A stretch of 64,000 nt of DNA from Devosia chinhatensis (GCF_000969445.1 NZ_JZEY01000054.1:1984001-2048000), one strand, 5' to 3'; positions 29,450-41,990 are shown, counted from the first letter of the stretch. Numbers and translations are program-made. The notes: a model not told the origin generated them from the sequence alone.

Positions 29450-31651
29450 TCACGCCGGCTCGAATTTCAAAAAGATGGTTGCCAGCGGCGGAAGATAGAG
29501 CTCCGCCTCGGCCGGCAGATGGCGCCCTTCGACCGGATAGGCCTCGATCGCACCCTGGTTTCCCGTATTGGCGCCGGCATACCAGCCGGCATCGCTGTTG
29601 AGCCGCTCGACCCAGCGCCCCACCTTCGGCAGCGGCACCTTGTAATTACTGCGCGGCACCGGCGTGAAATTTGAGATCACCAGCACCGGATCAGCGCCGG
29701 GCGCCTGACGCAGCCAGGCCAAAACCGAATTGGCATGGTCATTGGCGATCACCCATTCAAAGCCTTCCGGCTCGCAATCGCGTTCATGTAGGGCTGGCAG
29801 GCTGCGATAGGCCGCGTTGAGGTCGGCAACCAGCCGCCGCAGCCCTTCATGCGCCGGGGCGTCGAGCAGCCACCAGTCCAGCGCCTTGTTTTCGGACCAT
29901 TCGTCTCGCTGGCCGAATTCCTGTCCCATGAACAGAAGCTTCTTGCCTGGATAACCCCACATGAAGGCGAGATAGGCGCGCAGATTGGCAAATTGCTGCC
30001 AATCGTCGCCCGGCATTTTGGTCAGCAGCGATCCCTTGCCATGCACCACTTCGTCGTGGCTGAGCGGCAGCACGAAATTCTCGCTATAGGCATAGACCAT
30101 GCCGAAGGTCAGGTCATGGTGATGGAAGCGGCGATGGATCGGGTTGCGGCTCATGAATCGCAGCGTGTCGTTCATGAAGCCCATATTCCACTTGAACCCG
30201 AAGCCCAGCCCGCCCGCAAAGGTGGGCGCGCTGACGCCGGGCCAGGACGTCGATTCCTCGGCGATCATGAAGGCGCCGGGAAACTGCTTGTAGACCTCCG
30301 CATTCACCCGCTGCAGGAAGGCGACTGCTTCCAGGTTCTGGTTGCCGCCATGCTTGTTCGGCACCCATTCGCCGGGCTGGCGGGAATAGTCGAGGTAGAG
30401 CATGGAGGCCACGGCATCCACCCGCAGCCCGTCGATATGAAACGTCTCGAACCAGAACAGCGCATTATTGGTCAGGAACGAGGAGACTTCCTTGCGCCCG
30501 AAATTGTAGATCGCCGTGTTCCAGTCCGGATGATAACCCTGCCGGGGGTCTTCGTGCTCATAGAGGGCAGTGCCGTCGAACCGGGCCAGTCCGAACTCGT
30601 CGGTGGGAAAATGCGCCGGCACCCAGTCGAGAATGACGCCGAGGCCCGCCTCGTGCGCCGCATTGACCAGCCGCGCGAAGCCGGCCGGATCGCCGAAGCG
30701 GGACGTGGGCGCAAAAAGCCCCGTCGGCTGGTAGCCCCAGCTCGGATCGAAGGGATGCTCTGAAACGGGCAGGAATTCGAGATGGGTATAGCCCATGTCC
30801 GCCGCATAGGGCACCAATTGCTCGGCCAATTGGTCATAGGACAGAAAGCTCCCGTCCGGCCGCCGCCGCCACGAGCCCAGATGGACCTCGTAGATGGACA
30901 TCGGCGTGCGGCGCCAGTCGTGGTTCGCCCGCTCTTCCATGTATTTCTGGTCGGTCCACGTGAAGGGCGTAGGATCGGGCACCACGGACGCATTGCGCGG
31001 CCGCACCTCGGCTTGGCGCGCATAGGGATCGGCCTTGAGCGGCAGGACGTCGCCATTGGCCGCCACGATCTCGTACTTATAGATCGTCCCCGTGCCCAGC
31101 ACCGGAATGAACACCTCCCAGATGCCCTGCCGGTTGCGCATGGGATTGCGCCGCCCGTCCCAGTCGTTCCAGGGGCCGACCACCGATACGCGCTGCGCAT
31201 TGGGCGCCCAGACGGCGAAATGGGTGCCGTGCACACCCTCGAATTCCATTTCGTGGGCGCCCATCTTGTCGAAGAGACGCAGATGGCTGCCTTCGCCGAT
31301 ATAATAATCGTCCATCGGTCCCAGCACCGGGCCGAAGGAATAGGCGTCATAAAGCGTCCAGGTGCCGCCAGCATTCTTGGCCTCGTAGCGGATGGGTTGC
31401 CGGCGATCGACCTCAACCCTGGCTTCGAAAAACCCCGCCGCATGCCGGGGAATCATATGTCCCAGCGGCATGCCGTCCAGCGTATAGGCATTGAGCGTCT
31501 CGGCATGCGGAACGAAGGCGCGCAGCACCCAGTCCGCGCCCACCTGATGCAGTCCCAGGAACCCGAAGGCATCGGGATGGCGACCGGCCACCACCGCTTC
31601 GACATCGCTGCGCTCGGCCTGCCAGTTTTCCTTGTTTGACGTCACGCCCAC
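29450..31651 (-). CDS. glgB: 1,4-alpha-glucan branching enzyme
   Basis: 733 residues, from a GTG at 31651 (MGVTSNKENW) behind GGGGGA; a second in-frame GTG two codons later is an alternative. The N-terminal carbohydrate-binding part (about 20-215, with PDAFGFLGLH and EFEGVHGTHFAVWAPNA) precedes a GH13 domain with HIDGLRVDAVASMLYLDYSR (nucleophile Asp), MIAEESTSWPGV (acid Glu) and LPLSHDEVVHGKGS. It introduces alpha-1,6 branches into glycogen. Confidence 0.96.
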   Translation of the reverse strand: MGVTSNKENWQAERSDVEAVVAGRHPDAFGFLGLHQVGADWVLRAFVPHAETLNAYTLDGMPLGHMIPRHAAGFFEARVEVDRRQPIRYEAKNAGGTWTLYDAYSFGPVLGPMDDYYIGEGSHLRLFDKMGAHEMEFEGVHGTHFAVWAPNAQRVSVVGPWNDWDGRRNPMRNRQGIWEVFIPVLGTGTIYKYEIVAANGDVLPLKADPYARQAEVRPRNASVVPDPTPFTWTDQKYMEERANHDWRRTPMSIYEVHLGSWRRRPDGSFLSYDQLAEQLVPYAADMGYTHLEFLPVSEHPFDPSWGYQPTGLFAPTSRFGDPAGFARLVNAAHEAGLGVILDWVPAHFPTDEFGLARFDGTALYEHEDPRQGYHPDWNTAIYNFGRKEVSSFLTNNALFWFETFHIDGLRVDAVASMLYLDYSRQPGEWVPNKHGGNQNLEAVAFLQRVNAEVYKQFPGAFMIAEESTSWPGVSAPTFAGGLGFGFKWNMGFMNDTLRFMSRNPIHRRFHHHDLTFGMVYAYSENFVLPLSHDEVVHGKGSLLTKMPGDDWQQFANLRAYLAFMWGYPGKKLLFMGQEFGQRDEWSENKALDWWLLDAPAHEGLRRLVADLNAAYRSLPALHERDCEPEGFEWVIANDHANSVLAWLRQAPGADPVLVISNFTPVPRSNYKVPLPKVGRWVERLNSDAGWYAGANTGNQGAIEAYPVEGRHLPAEAELYLPPLATIFLKFEPA

Positions 31652-31750
31652 TTTCCCCCACTCACTGTCCCGCCGAAAACCCGACGGGACCGAACAACGC
31701 GCACGGACTCGTTATCGTTCAAAAGGTTATGACCACACGCATCCGTCACC

Positions 31751-34222
<2,472 letters not shown>

Positions 34223-34319
34223 ATCGCAATCCAGTGTTCATGACGATGTTCCCCTCAGAATGGAGATAGTCTTGCACTTAATTTGTGCATCGAAAAGCCC
34301 CCTCGCGAGAGTCTTCCCC

Positions 34320-36164
34320 TCAGCTGCTTTGTGTTTGGCTAACGGCGCGTTCCGCGCTCTCCTGTGAAATGGAAACCCCGCTCTCGCGCGCCTGCTCCTG
34401 GGCATTGCTGATCAGGAGCTGGCTGAGATTGCGCCAGTCCTCACCCGCCAATTGCCGCTCGAAACGTTGCCGGTCCCGACTGCGCACGCCCTCGATGACC
34501 TCGTCGGCCTCCTCCTGGGTTGCGCCCAGCATCGTGACGGCGGCGCTACCGAAGACCAACGCCGATTCGAACGTCTCGCGCACCTGCATGTCGGCGCCCG
34601 CCCGTACCAGCTCAATACCATGCGGTCGGTCGAAGGCCCGCGCCACCACCTTGGCCAGCGGAAACGCCTCGGCCAGCAATTCCACGATCCGGGTCGTCTG
34701 CTGCTTGTTGTTGGTACAGACCAGGATCAGGTCTGCGGTGCCTGCTCCCGCCGCCCGCAGGATGTCGAGCCGTGTGCCGTCGCCATAATAGACCTTGAAG
34801 CCGATCTGGGCGGCGGCTCGGATCATGTCGGTATCGTTGTCGATGATCGAGACCGAATGGCGCAGCGCGAGAAGCGGCTGGCTGGCAATCTGCCCGAACC
34901 GTCCGAAGCCTATGATCAGCACCTTGGACGACAGCCCATTGGCCGTCTCGACGCCGTCCATGGATTGGACAGTCTTGGGCATCAGGAACCGCATGCCGAT
35001 AATGGCGAACGGCGTCAGGACCATCGAGAGGATGACCGTGGCGGTGAAGATGGCATTGGTGGGCGCATCGATGAGGCCAGTGGCCACCGCTGTCGTATAG
35101 AGCACGAAGGCGAACTCACCGCCCTGCCCCATCAGCACGGCGCGCTCCAGCGCTTCGGCATGGCCCGAGCGCAGTACCCGGGCGATGACATAGATGGCAA
35201 TGGCCTTCACCAGCATGTAGCAGACGACGCTCGTGGCAATGATCTGCCAGTTCGACCAGACGACGGCCAGGTCCAGCGACATCCCTACCGCCAGGAAGAA
35301 CAGTCCCAGCAACAGGCCTCGGAACGGCTCGACGTCCGCCTCCAGCTGATGCTTGAAGGTCGAGGTGGACAGCAGCACCCCTGCGAGGAACGCGCCCATG
35401 GCCATGGACAACCCGCTCACCTGGAACAACAGCGCCGCCCCCAACACCACCAGCAGCGCGCCGGCCGTCATCACCTCGCGCACCCGTGCCTGCGCCAGCA
35501 GCGCAAAGAAAGGGTTCATGATCTTTCGCCCCACAAAGATCAGCAGCACGATGGCGCCGACAGCGATTCCCAGCGCGACCACCCGCGTGAGCAGGTCGGT
35601 TTCCCCCGTCGATGGCGCCAATAGCGCCACGACAGCCAGCAATGGGACGATGGCGAGATCCTCGAGCAGGAGGATCGAGACCATTTTCTGGCCCCCATCG
35701 GTGGCCAGCTCGCCCCGTTCGCCCAGGATCTGCATGACAATGGCGGTCGAGGTCAGCACGAAGCCCATGCCGAAGACGAAGGCGACGACGGGCGTGAACC
35801 CCAGCAGGATCCCCGTTCCCGTCAGCAAGGCCCCGCACAGACCCACCTGGATCACCCCCAGCCCGAAAATCTGCCTGCGCAGCGCCCAGAGCTTGGAGGG
35901 CTCCATTTCGAGACCGATGATGAAGAGGAACAGCACGACGCCCAGTTCGGCGGCCGCAAGCACCGCGGCCGGATCGGAGATCAGTCCGATCCCGGACGGT
36001 CCGAGCAACAGCCCGGCCGCCAGATAACCTAGCACGGCGCCCAGGCCGAGCCGCTTGAAGATCGGCACCGCGATCGTTCCGGCCGCCAGCAGCGCCACGA
36101 TCGGAATCAGGTCCACGCCGTGATGCGCAGCTTCCGCCGCGTGCGCAACAACCTCGCCTGCCAT
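34320..36164 (-). CDS. CPA2-family monovalent cation:proton antiporter (KefB/YbaL-like)
   Basis: 614 residues from the ATG at 36164 (GGAG upstream). The first 390 residues form about 12 membrane helices of the Na+/H+ exchanger fold, with LGAVLGYLAAGLLLGPSGIG and FLFIIGLEMEPSKLWALRRQ. A TrkA-N-like nucleotide-binding domain follows (VLIIGFGRFGQIASQPLLA near 420). It likely exports K+ or Na+ in exchange for protons, gated by NAD(H) or a thiol ligand. Separate promoter likely; regulation unknown. Confidence 0.9.
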   Translation of the reverse strand: MAGEVVAHAAEAAHHGVDLIPIVALLAAGTIAVPIFKRLGLGAVLGYLAAGLLLGPSGIGLISDPAAVLAAAELGVVLFLFIIGLEMEPSKLWALRRQIFGLGVIQVGLCGALLTGTGILLGFTPVVAFVFGMGFVLTSTAIVMQILGERGELATDGGQKMVSILLLEDLAIVPLLAVVALLAPSTGETDLLTRVVALGIAVGAIVLLIFVGRKIMNPFFALLAQARVREVMTAGALLVVLGAALLFQVSGLSMAMGAFLAGVLLSTSTFKHQLEADVEPFRGLLLGLFFLAVGMSLDLAVVWSNWQIIATSVVCYMLVKAIAIYVIARVLRSGHAEALERAVLMGQGGEFAFVLYTTAVATGLIDAPTNAIFTATVILSMVLTPFAIIGMRFLMPKTVQSMDGVETANGLSSKVLIIGFGRFGQIASQPLLALRHSVSIIDNDTDMIRAAAQIGFKVYYGDGTRLDILRAAGAGTADLILVCTNNKQQTTRIVELLAEAFPLAKVVARAFDRPHGIELVRAGADMQVRETFESALVFGSAAVTMLGATQEEADEVIEGVRSRDRQRFERQLAGEDWRNLSQLLISNAQEQARESGVSISQESAERAVSQTQSS

Positions 36165-36245
36165 TGAAATCTCCAGAGCGCTTGGATCACCAGAGTGGTG
36201 CCGCTTTGGCCCTGCCGTCAAGCATCACCGATGCATGGCTTGCCT

Positions 36246-37499
36246 TCAGGTCCCGCCCGGCTCGATACCGCTCGGCGCTGTGCCCGATGGGGGCTCGAGC
36301 CGCTCCTGCTTGCGCTGCTCGTTATCGTCGCCATGTCGCTTTTCGCGGATGACCTGGGCGGCATTGGCCAGCAATTCGTCCCGGTCGGACATATATTTGG
36401 TTCGTCGCACCGGCCGTTTGGGCTGCACCGGCTTGCTTGGCAGGGCGTGCGAAATGATAGATTGCGCGATCAGCAGTGTCGGCACCGCCACAAGCCCTCC
36501 CACCGGTCCCCAGGCCCAGATCCAGAAGGTGATGGACAGGAAGATTACGAAGGGATTGAGCGTCAGCGTCCGCCCGATGAAATGCGGTGTAAAGATCTGG
36601 CCTTCGACAAAGTTGATGCTGGCATAGCAGATGACCGGCAGCAGGATGTCCACGAGATTGGTCTGCGTGCCAAGCCCCACAGCCACAAGCGTCGTCACCA
36701 TGATGGCCTGCCCAACATAGGGCACATAATTGAGCACGCCGGCCATGGCGCCCCACAGGAGCGGCGACGGCATGCCGATGGCCCACATGGCCAGGGTCAC
36801 AGCTGTACCGACGCAGATATTGATCATGGTCACTGACAGCAGGAACCGGCTGACCTTGAACTCGACGTCACGGAAAACATGCGCCGTGCGCCAGCGCATG
36901 CGGCGCGTCACGCACATCGAGAGCACCGACATGCGGATATGGTCGCGGGTCGCGACGAAGAAGTAGAGGCTGGCGAGGAAAATAGCGATCTGCGCCAGGA
37001 TTGCCGGGGCGAGCATGGCCATACCCGTCACCGCGCTGCCATCCTCCACGGTCACCGACATGGCTTCACCCGTGCCCAGAATCGAGCCGATCTGCGCTTG
37101 GAAGTCGCTGATCGACTGCAGCGGCTCCCGCAGATTGGCGATCTGCTGCTGAAGCTTTTCCCAGATGAGCGGCGCCCGCGCCACCCAGTCGCTGAGCGGC
37201 ACCGCGAACAATGTTCCAAAGCCGCCGATGACACCAAGCAGCAAAAGCACCACGATGCCCGCCGACAGCGCCGGCGGCACGCCCCAGCGTTCCAGCCGAT
37301 CAGCCACGGGGCCGAACATCAGCCCGATGACGATAGCCAGCGTCACCGGCGCCAGGAACACCTGTCCGGCCTGCAGCGCCATCAGCAGGACGACGAAACC
37401 GACAAAGACGATGGCCAGTCGCGACGCGTTGCCGAGCACCCGCTCGAACTGGCTTTCATTCATGTCGATGGGACGCCCCTTGACGCCTGGCTGCAGCAT
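36246..37499 (-). CDS. AI-2E family membrane transporter/permease
   Basis: 417 residues. The ATG at 37499 has GGTGG 7 nt upstream; ATG 37463 (MNESQFERVL) is the alternative. Helices at the N-terminus (about 25-75) and the later cluster WGAMAGVLNYVPYVGQAIM, VEGQIFTPHFIGRTL and SITFWIWAWGPVGGLVAVP are typical of the AI-2E (PerM/TqsA) family. The C-terminal tail is long, charged and disordered-looking. Members export small molecules or act as ion antiporters; the substrate here is unknown. Confidence 0.88.
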   Translation of the reverse strand: MLQPGVKGRPIDMNESQFERVLGNASRLAIVFVGFVVLLMALQAGQVFLAPVTLAIVIGLMFGPVADRLERWGVPPALSAGIVVLLLLGVIGGFGTLFAVPLSDWVARAPLIWEKLQQQIANLREPLQSISDFQAQIGSILGTGEAMSVTVEDGSAVTGMAMLAPAILAQIAIFLASLYFFVATRDHIRMSVLSMCVTRRMRWRTAHVFRDVEFKVSRFLLSVTMINICVGTAVTLAMWAIGMPSPLLWGAMAGVLNYVPYVGQAIMVTTLVAVGLGTQTNLVDILLPVICYASINFVEGQIFTPHFIGRTLTLNPFVIFLSITFWIWAWGPVGGLVAVPTLLIAQSIISHALPSKPVQPKRPVRRTKYMSDRDELLANAAQVIREKRHGDDNEQRKQERLEPPSGTAPSGIEPGGT

Positions 37500-37635
37500 A
37501 CTGTGTCCACCTTTGGGAATGCCAGCCAACGTTTCGGCGGGGACATTCGTTCCTGCGCCCATCTCGGTCATCGACCATGCCCTTGCGCTTGGATAAGCTC
37601 GGCCCGAATCCGCTCCTTTGCCCAGAAGAACAGAC

Positions 37636-38577
37636 ATGACGCGCAAGATCATCATCGACACCGATCCCGGCCAGGACGACGCCGTCGCCATCCTGCTGGC
37701 CCTGGCCTCGCCCGAGGAATTGGACGTGTTGGGCATCGTCGCCGTTGCCGGCAATGTCGGCGTGCATCAGAACGCCATCAATGCCCGCAAGGTCGTCGAG
37801 CTGTCCGGCCGCACCGACATCCCCGTCTATGCGGGCTGCTCGCGCCCCATGCGCCGCCATCTGGTCACGGCCGAACACGTGCACGGAGAAACTGGTCTCA
37901 ACGGCCCCGACCTTCCCGAGCCCACCATTCCGCTCCAGGCCCAGCATGGCGTAGACTACATCATCGAAACCTTGATGAATGCCGAGCCCAAGACCATCAC
38001 CCTCTGCACTCTGGGGCCGCTGACCAATATCGCCATGGCACTGGTCAAGCAGCCGGCCATTGCCGAGCGCATCCAGGAAATCGTCATGATGGGCGGCGCC
38101 TATTTCGAGGTGGGCAACATCACCCCGGCCGCCGAGTTCAACATCTATGTGGACCCCGAGGCGGCCGATGTCGTCATGCGCTGCGGTGCACCGATCACCA
38201 TTCAGCCGCTCGACGTCACCCACATGATCCAGTCCACGCCCGCCCGCCTCGCCGCCATCAAGGCCATTGGCAACAAGAGCGGGCAGGCCGTCCATGACAT
38301 GCTCACCTTCTCGGAGAGCTTCGATCTCAAGAAATACGGCTGGGACGGCGCGCCTCTGCACGACCCCACCGTCATTGCCTACCTGCTCCAGCCCGACCTG
38401 TTCGAGGGTCGCCATTGCAACGTGGCCATCGAAACCGCCAGCGAGCTGACGGTCGGCATGACCGTGGTGGATTACTGGCACGTCACCGGTCGCGCCTATA
38501 ACGCGACCTATTTCCGCTCCGGTAACGCCGAGGGCTTCTATAAGCTGCTGACCGAAAGGCTGGCCCGCCTGCCCTGA
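37636..38577 (+). CDS. Inosine-uridine-type nucleoside hydrolase
   Basis: 313 residues from the ATG at 37636. The calcium-binding motif is IIIDTDPGQDDAVAIL at the N-terminus. TLCTLGPLTNIAMAL, MMGGAYFEVGNITPAAEFNI and the late LHDPTVIAYLL are conserved active-site segments. It hydrolyses ribonucleosides to base and ribose, releasing purines or pyrimidines. No genes of nucleobase catabolism are adjacent. It converges on the ABC-F gene at 38612. Confidence 0.93.
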   Translation: MTRKIIIDTDPGQDDAVAILLALASPEELDVLGIVAVAGNVGVHQNAINARKVVELSGRTDIPVYAGCSRPMRRHLVTAEHVHGETGLNGPDLPEPTIPLQAQHGVDYIIETLMNAEPKTITLCTLGPLTNIAMALVKQPAIAERIQEIVMMGGAYFEVGNITPAAEFNIYVDPEAADVVMRCGAPITIQPLDVTHMIQSTPARLAAIKAIGNKSGQAVHDMLTFSESFDLKKYGWDGAPLHDPTVIAYLLQPDLFEGRHCNVAIETASELTVGMTVVDYWHVTGRAYNATYFRSGNAEGFYKLLTERLARLP

Positions 38578-38592
38578 TAGCCGAAGGCTACC

Positions 38593-38610
38593 CTCTCCCC
38601 CCGGGGAGAG
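38593..38610. repeat. C/G palindrome CTCTCCCC-CC-GGGGAGAG
   Basis: A perfect 8-bp stem with a 2-nt spacer lies between two convergent genes. It resembles the urt-operon palindromes, so it is probably another copy of the same dispersed element. It may also act as a weak bidirectional terminator. Confidence 0.5.
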
Positions 38611-38611
38611 G

Positions 38612-40189
38612 TCAGAGCCGCACCTCCCGGCCCACGCCGATATTTTCCAGAAACGCCCGGTCGTGACTGACCACCAGCAGGGCCCCGTCGTAGGCACGGA
38701 GCCCCGCCTCCACCACTTCCACCGCCGCCACATCGAGATGGTTGGTCGGCTCGTCCAGCACAATCAGCATGGGGGGCACGCCGCCGCCCAGCACGCAGGC
38801 GAGCCCGGCCCGCAGCATTTCCCCGCCGCTCAGGGTACCCACCTCTTGCAGGGCCGCCGCATTGCGGAACTGGAACGCCGCCAGAACCGCGCGGCAATCA
38901 TTGACCGAGCTTTCCGGATTGAGCCGCCGAAAGTTCTCGAGAATGGTCTCGCCCCGGTCCAGCAGCCCGACCTGCTGGTCGAGCAAAGCCAGCTTGCCCC
39001 CGATCTGCACCGATCCCGATAGCGGCTGCAATTGCCCCGTCAGCAGCTTGAGCAGGCTGGTCTTGCCCACGCCGTTCGGCCCGGTGATCGCCACACGTTC
39101 GGGTCCGATCATGTCCATGGCGAAATCGCGGATCACCGGATGCTCCGGGTCATGCCCGCCGGTCAGTCCGCTGGCCCGCAACAACACCTTGCCCGACGGC
39201 ACACCGCTTGAGGGCAGCTTGACCGCGAAGGGCGCCAAAACCTCGATTCGCGCCCGTGCCGCCTCCGCTTGCGCCTCCACGGCATCGGCCTGTTTCTGCG
39301 CCAGCCGGTCGAGGCCGCCGGCCGTCGCCTCCGCTTGCCGCTTGAGGCCGCCCATCACGATCTTGGGCATGTCGCCCCTGGCGCCCTTCCTCCGGCCGCT
39401 GGCATCGCGCTTGTCCTGCTTTTCCCGCGCGTCCTGTGCCGCCCGGGCCGCATCGCGAACCTGCTTCTCTGCCACGTCGAGATCATGCTGGGCATTGGCC
39501 AGGTCCAGCGCCTTGCGCTCGCGGTAAAAGCTCCAATTGCCGCCATAGGTCGTCGCGCCCAGCCCTGTCAGTTCGACTATGGCATCCATGGTGTCCAGCA
39601 GGTCGCGATCGTGGCTGATCACGATGGCGGCGCCACGCCAGCGCGCCAGCATCTCGGTGACCGCCGCACGACCTTCCGCATCGAGATTGTTGGTTGGCTC
39701 GTCGAGCAGGATCAGGTCAGGTCCGTCGAATACCAGCGCCGCCAGCGCCGCCCGTGTTCGCTGCCCGCCCGAAAGCGTCGACAGCCTTGTCTGTGGCGTC
39801 ACCGAAAGCTTGAGGGCCGCCAGGGCCTCCCCCAGCCGCGCCTCGAGGGTCCAGTCCGCTTCGGCCAGCTCTTCGGCTTCAGCCAGCCCGGCCATCGCCC
39901 GCTCGACGAGCGCGAGCCCGTCGCGGACACCGAAAAGATCGGCGATCGTTTCCTCGGGCTGGGGCTGAACCTGCTGGCGTAGCAGGCCGATACGCCCGCT
40001 GACCATGATGGCGCCTGACGCAGGCGTCAGCGTGCCCGAGATCAGGCGAAACAGCGTGCTCTTGCCCACGCCATTGCGACCCACAAGCCCGGTGCGCCCG
40101 GGGCCGAAGGTCAGGTCAAGGTTGGAAAAGAGGGTGCGGTTATCAGGACCCGTATAGGTCAGATGCGAAATCGTCACGGATAGGGGCAT
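38612..40189 (-). CDS. ABC-F family ATPase
   Basis: 525 residues with two ATPase modules and no membrane segment. Walker A motifs are GRNGVGKST (near residue 38) and GPNGVGKTS (near 371); signatures are LSGGQRTRAALAAL and LSGGEMLRAGLA; Walker B segments are LILLDEPTNNLD and MLIVLDEPTNHLD. The basic linker (about 235-290, RKGARGDMPKIVMGGLKR) is ABC-F-like. Such proteins act at the ribosome in translation or antibiotic protection. The exact subtype is unclear. Confidence 0.9.
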   Translation of the reverse strand: MPLSVTISHLTYTGPDNRTLFSNLDLTFGPGRTGLVGRNGVGKSTLFRLISGTLTPASGAIMVSGRIGLLRQQVQPQPEETIADLFGVRDGLALVERAMAGLAEAEELAEADWTLEARLGEALAALKLSVTPQTRLSTLSGGQRTRAALAALVFDGPDLILLDEPTNNLDAEGRAAVTEMLARWRGAAIVISHDRDLLDTMDAIVELTGLGATTYGGNWSFYRERKALDLANAQHDLDVAEKQVRDAARAAQDAREKQDKRDASGRRKGARGDMPKIVMGGLKRQAEATAGGLDRLAQKQADAVEAQAEAARARIEVLAPFAVKLPSSGVPSGKVLLRASGLTGGHDPEHPVIRDFAMDMIGPERVAITGPNGVGKTSLLKLLTGQLQPLSGSVQIGGKLALLDQQVGLLDRGETILENFRRLNPESSVNDCRAVLAAFQFRNAAALQEVGTLSGGEMLRAGLACVLGGGVPPMLIVLDEPTNHLDVAAVEVVEAGLRAYDGALLVVSHDRAFLENIGVGREVRL

Positions 40190-40371
40190 GGATCGAAAGG
40201 TTCCCAGTGGCAGAGCAGGTTGGCTGTGCGTGTGGGATGCGATCCATTGGATACCGTCCGGTCGGGTTGCGATCGCTAGAACATAATCGTCCCGCGCCCC
40301 ACGTCAACCGCTCTGGTCAAGGACCCGCGCTCGGAATAATGTCCGCACTCTCTCGTCTGGACGCTTTGGCC

Positions 40372-40983
40372 ATGGATCTCTTCACGCTCGCCGCTTTCAC
40401 CCTGGCCTATGCCATTGCCGTTCTGGTTCCGGGCCCAGGCGTTGCTGCCGTGGTCGCCCGCGCCCTGGGCGGCGGCTTCCGCGGCGCCTTCCCCATGGTG
40501 CTCGGCATCCTCGCGGGCGATCTGGTCTATTTCCTCTTTGCCGTCTTTGGTCTTGCCGCGATCGCTACCCATTTCGGCGCCATCTTCACGATCGTCCGCT
40601 GGGCCGGCGCGGCCTATCTGCTTTACATCGCCTGGAAGTTCTGGACGGCCAAGCCCGGCGCCGAACAGATGAAGCCCAAGAACGAAGCACCCTGGAAGAC
40701 CTTTCTCGCTGGCTTTTCGCTGACCATGGGCAATCCCAAGACCATCGTCTTCTATCTCGCCATTCTGCCCACCGTGGTCCCACTGGGCGAAATGAACCCG
40801 CTCGCCTTCATCGAACTCACTGCGATCGTGGTGATCGTCCTGCTGATCATCGGCTGTGGCTATGCTTGGCTGGCTTCGGCTGCCCGCGACATGTTCCGCA
40901 GCGAGAAGGCCTTGGGGCGCCTCAACAAGACTGCAGGCGCCATGATGGCCGGTGCCGCTGGCCTGGTCGTGCTCCAACATTAG
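40372..40983 (+). CDS. LysE-family amino acid exporter
   Basis: 203 residues from the ATG at 40372. The ATG at 40339 is possible, but the family begins with MDLFTLAAFTLAYAIAVLVP. The hallmark LVPGPGVAAVVARAL and the segment GFSLTMGNPKTIVFYLAILP are present. It has about six helices and would export an amino acid or related compound; the substrate is unknown. A hairpin follows at 40991. Confidence 0.88.
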   Translation: MDLFTLAAFTLAYAIAVLVPGPGVAAVVARALGGGFRGAFPMVLGILAGDLVYFLFAVFGLAAIATHFGAIFTIVRWAGAAYLLYIAWKFWTAKPGAEQMKPKNEAPWKTFLAGFSLTMGNPKTIVFYLAILPTVVPLGEMNPLAFIELTAIVVIVLLIIGCGYAWLASAARDMFRSEKALGRLNKTAGAMMAGAAGLVVLQH

Positions 40984-40990
40984 CCGTTAA

Positions 40991-41012
40991 GCCCGCATTA
41001 ACCGGTGCGGGC
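40991..41012 (+). terminator. Terminator-like hairpin after the LysE gene
   Basis: GCCCGCA, an 8-nt loop and TGCGGGC form a perfect 7-bp stem starting 8 nt after the stop codon. The following sequence CATGCTTTATCC is only modestly T-rich. Confidence 0.5.
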
Positions 41013-41024
41013 CATGCTTTATCC

Positions 41025-41246
41025 ATGGCCATATCGGGAAAAATGACGCGCTGGAATGCCTACCAACGCTCGTCCTACGAGCAGTTGACCTTCCATCGCG
41101 AGCGGCGCGCTCTCGCCCGGGAAGACGCCGCTCGGCTCAATGCCCATGCCAGTGGTTTCAGCGCTATCCAGAAACAGCAGGCCATCGGCATGGGCGATAT
41201 CAGCTCCCGCATCGCCATGGCGCGCATCATCTCCAAGCGGGTCTGA
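41025..41246 (+). CDS. Small basic protein of unknown function
   Basis: 73 residues from ATG 41025 (ATG 41043, MTRWNAYQRSSY, is an alternative start). It is rich in Arg and Ala, predicted mostly helical (FHRERRALAREDAARLN), with no signal peptide or Cys. It sits between the LysE gene and a convergent DUF2087 gene. No family is recognised. Codon usage is like the neighbours, so it may be real, but it is short. Confidence 0.5.
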   Translation: MAISGKMTRWNAYQRSSYEQLTFHRERRALAREDAARLNAHASGFSAIQKQQAIGMGDISSRIAMARIISKRV

Positions 41247-41254
41247 GCCAAGCC

Positions 41255-41273
41255 GCCGGGCACAAGGCCCGGC
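41255..41273. terminator. Hairpin between convergent genes
   Basis: GCCGGGC, loop ACAAG, GCCCGGC is a perfect 7-bp stem lying between the small protein (ends 41246) and the DUF2087 gene (ends 41279). It could stop transcription from both sides. Confidence 0.5.
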
Positions 41274-41278
41274 CGCCG

Positions 41279-41800
41279 TCATGCGTCCTGCGTGGTGATC
41301 TTTTTCAGCAACGCCGACAATTCGCCGGGTGGCTTCTGCTCGATGCGCCGATAGGTGCGCCCGTCCGGCGTCCGGTCCACATAGCCCATATCGGCCATGG
41401 CCCGTCGCAACAGCGCATGATCGCCAAAGCTGGCCCAGGCATTCAGCAGCGCGGTGTTTTCGGCGTCGCTATAGTCACGGCCCGGCTCCATATGGCTCCA
41501 CAACGCCCAGAGACACAGGGGCTGCAGGCTGTTCTTGGCCGGCCAGCGCATCAGCACGCCCTGCCTATCGAAGTGCCGGCTGACTTTCTCGACCAGCTTG
41601 AGGTCCACCGGCTCGAGCGGCACCGCCGTGGCGCTGGCCGCCTTGAAATGCTGGAAATTGCGGAAGCCGGCAGCCCTCGCCAGCATATTGAGCATTTCGA
41701 CATGGCTGGGCAGGCCGTCATGCTTGCCGATCTGCTCGCGCAGCGTTCGGGCAAAGGCCGAAAGATCGGCAATGGTCATGGATTGGATTTGTCTCGACAT
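41279..41800 (-). CDS. DUF2087 domain protein
   Basis: 173 residues. The N-terminal half (about 1-75) is helical with a region like HVEMLNMLARAAGFRNFQHF. The C-terminal half matches the DUF2087 pattern: VLMRWPAKNSLQPLCLWALW, then MEPGRDYSDAENTALL and the end YVDRTPDGRTYRRI. Members are probable small regulators without known ligand. AGGATGAG precedes the ATG at 41800. Confidence 0.82.
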   Translation of the reverse strand: MSRQIQSMTIADLSAFARTLREQIGKHDGLPSHVEMLNMLARAAGFRNFQHFKAASATAVPLEPVDLKLVEKVSRHFDRQGVLMRWPAKNSLQPLCLWALWSHMEPGRDYSDAENTALLNAWASFGDHALLRRAMADMGYVDRTPDGRTYRRIEQKPPGELSALLKKITTQDA

Positions 41801-41990
41801 GGCTCATCCTGAAGCGTGCCGTTCCGCGCGGAGGCGGTGTCAGGGTCGCCGACTTGCGACGGGCACGGGAAGATGCGCTGTCGAAGGATCAGGATCGGGC
41901 AGGTTTAGCTTCCCTCGCGGGACGGCGACGCCTCGGTGAACTGCAGACCGTCCCGCCGGTATAGACCCGCCATCCCCGGGGGGCAAGCAC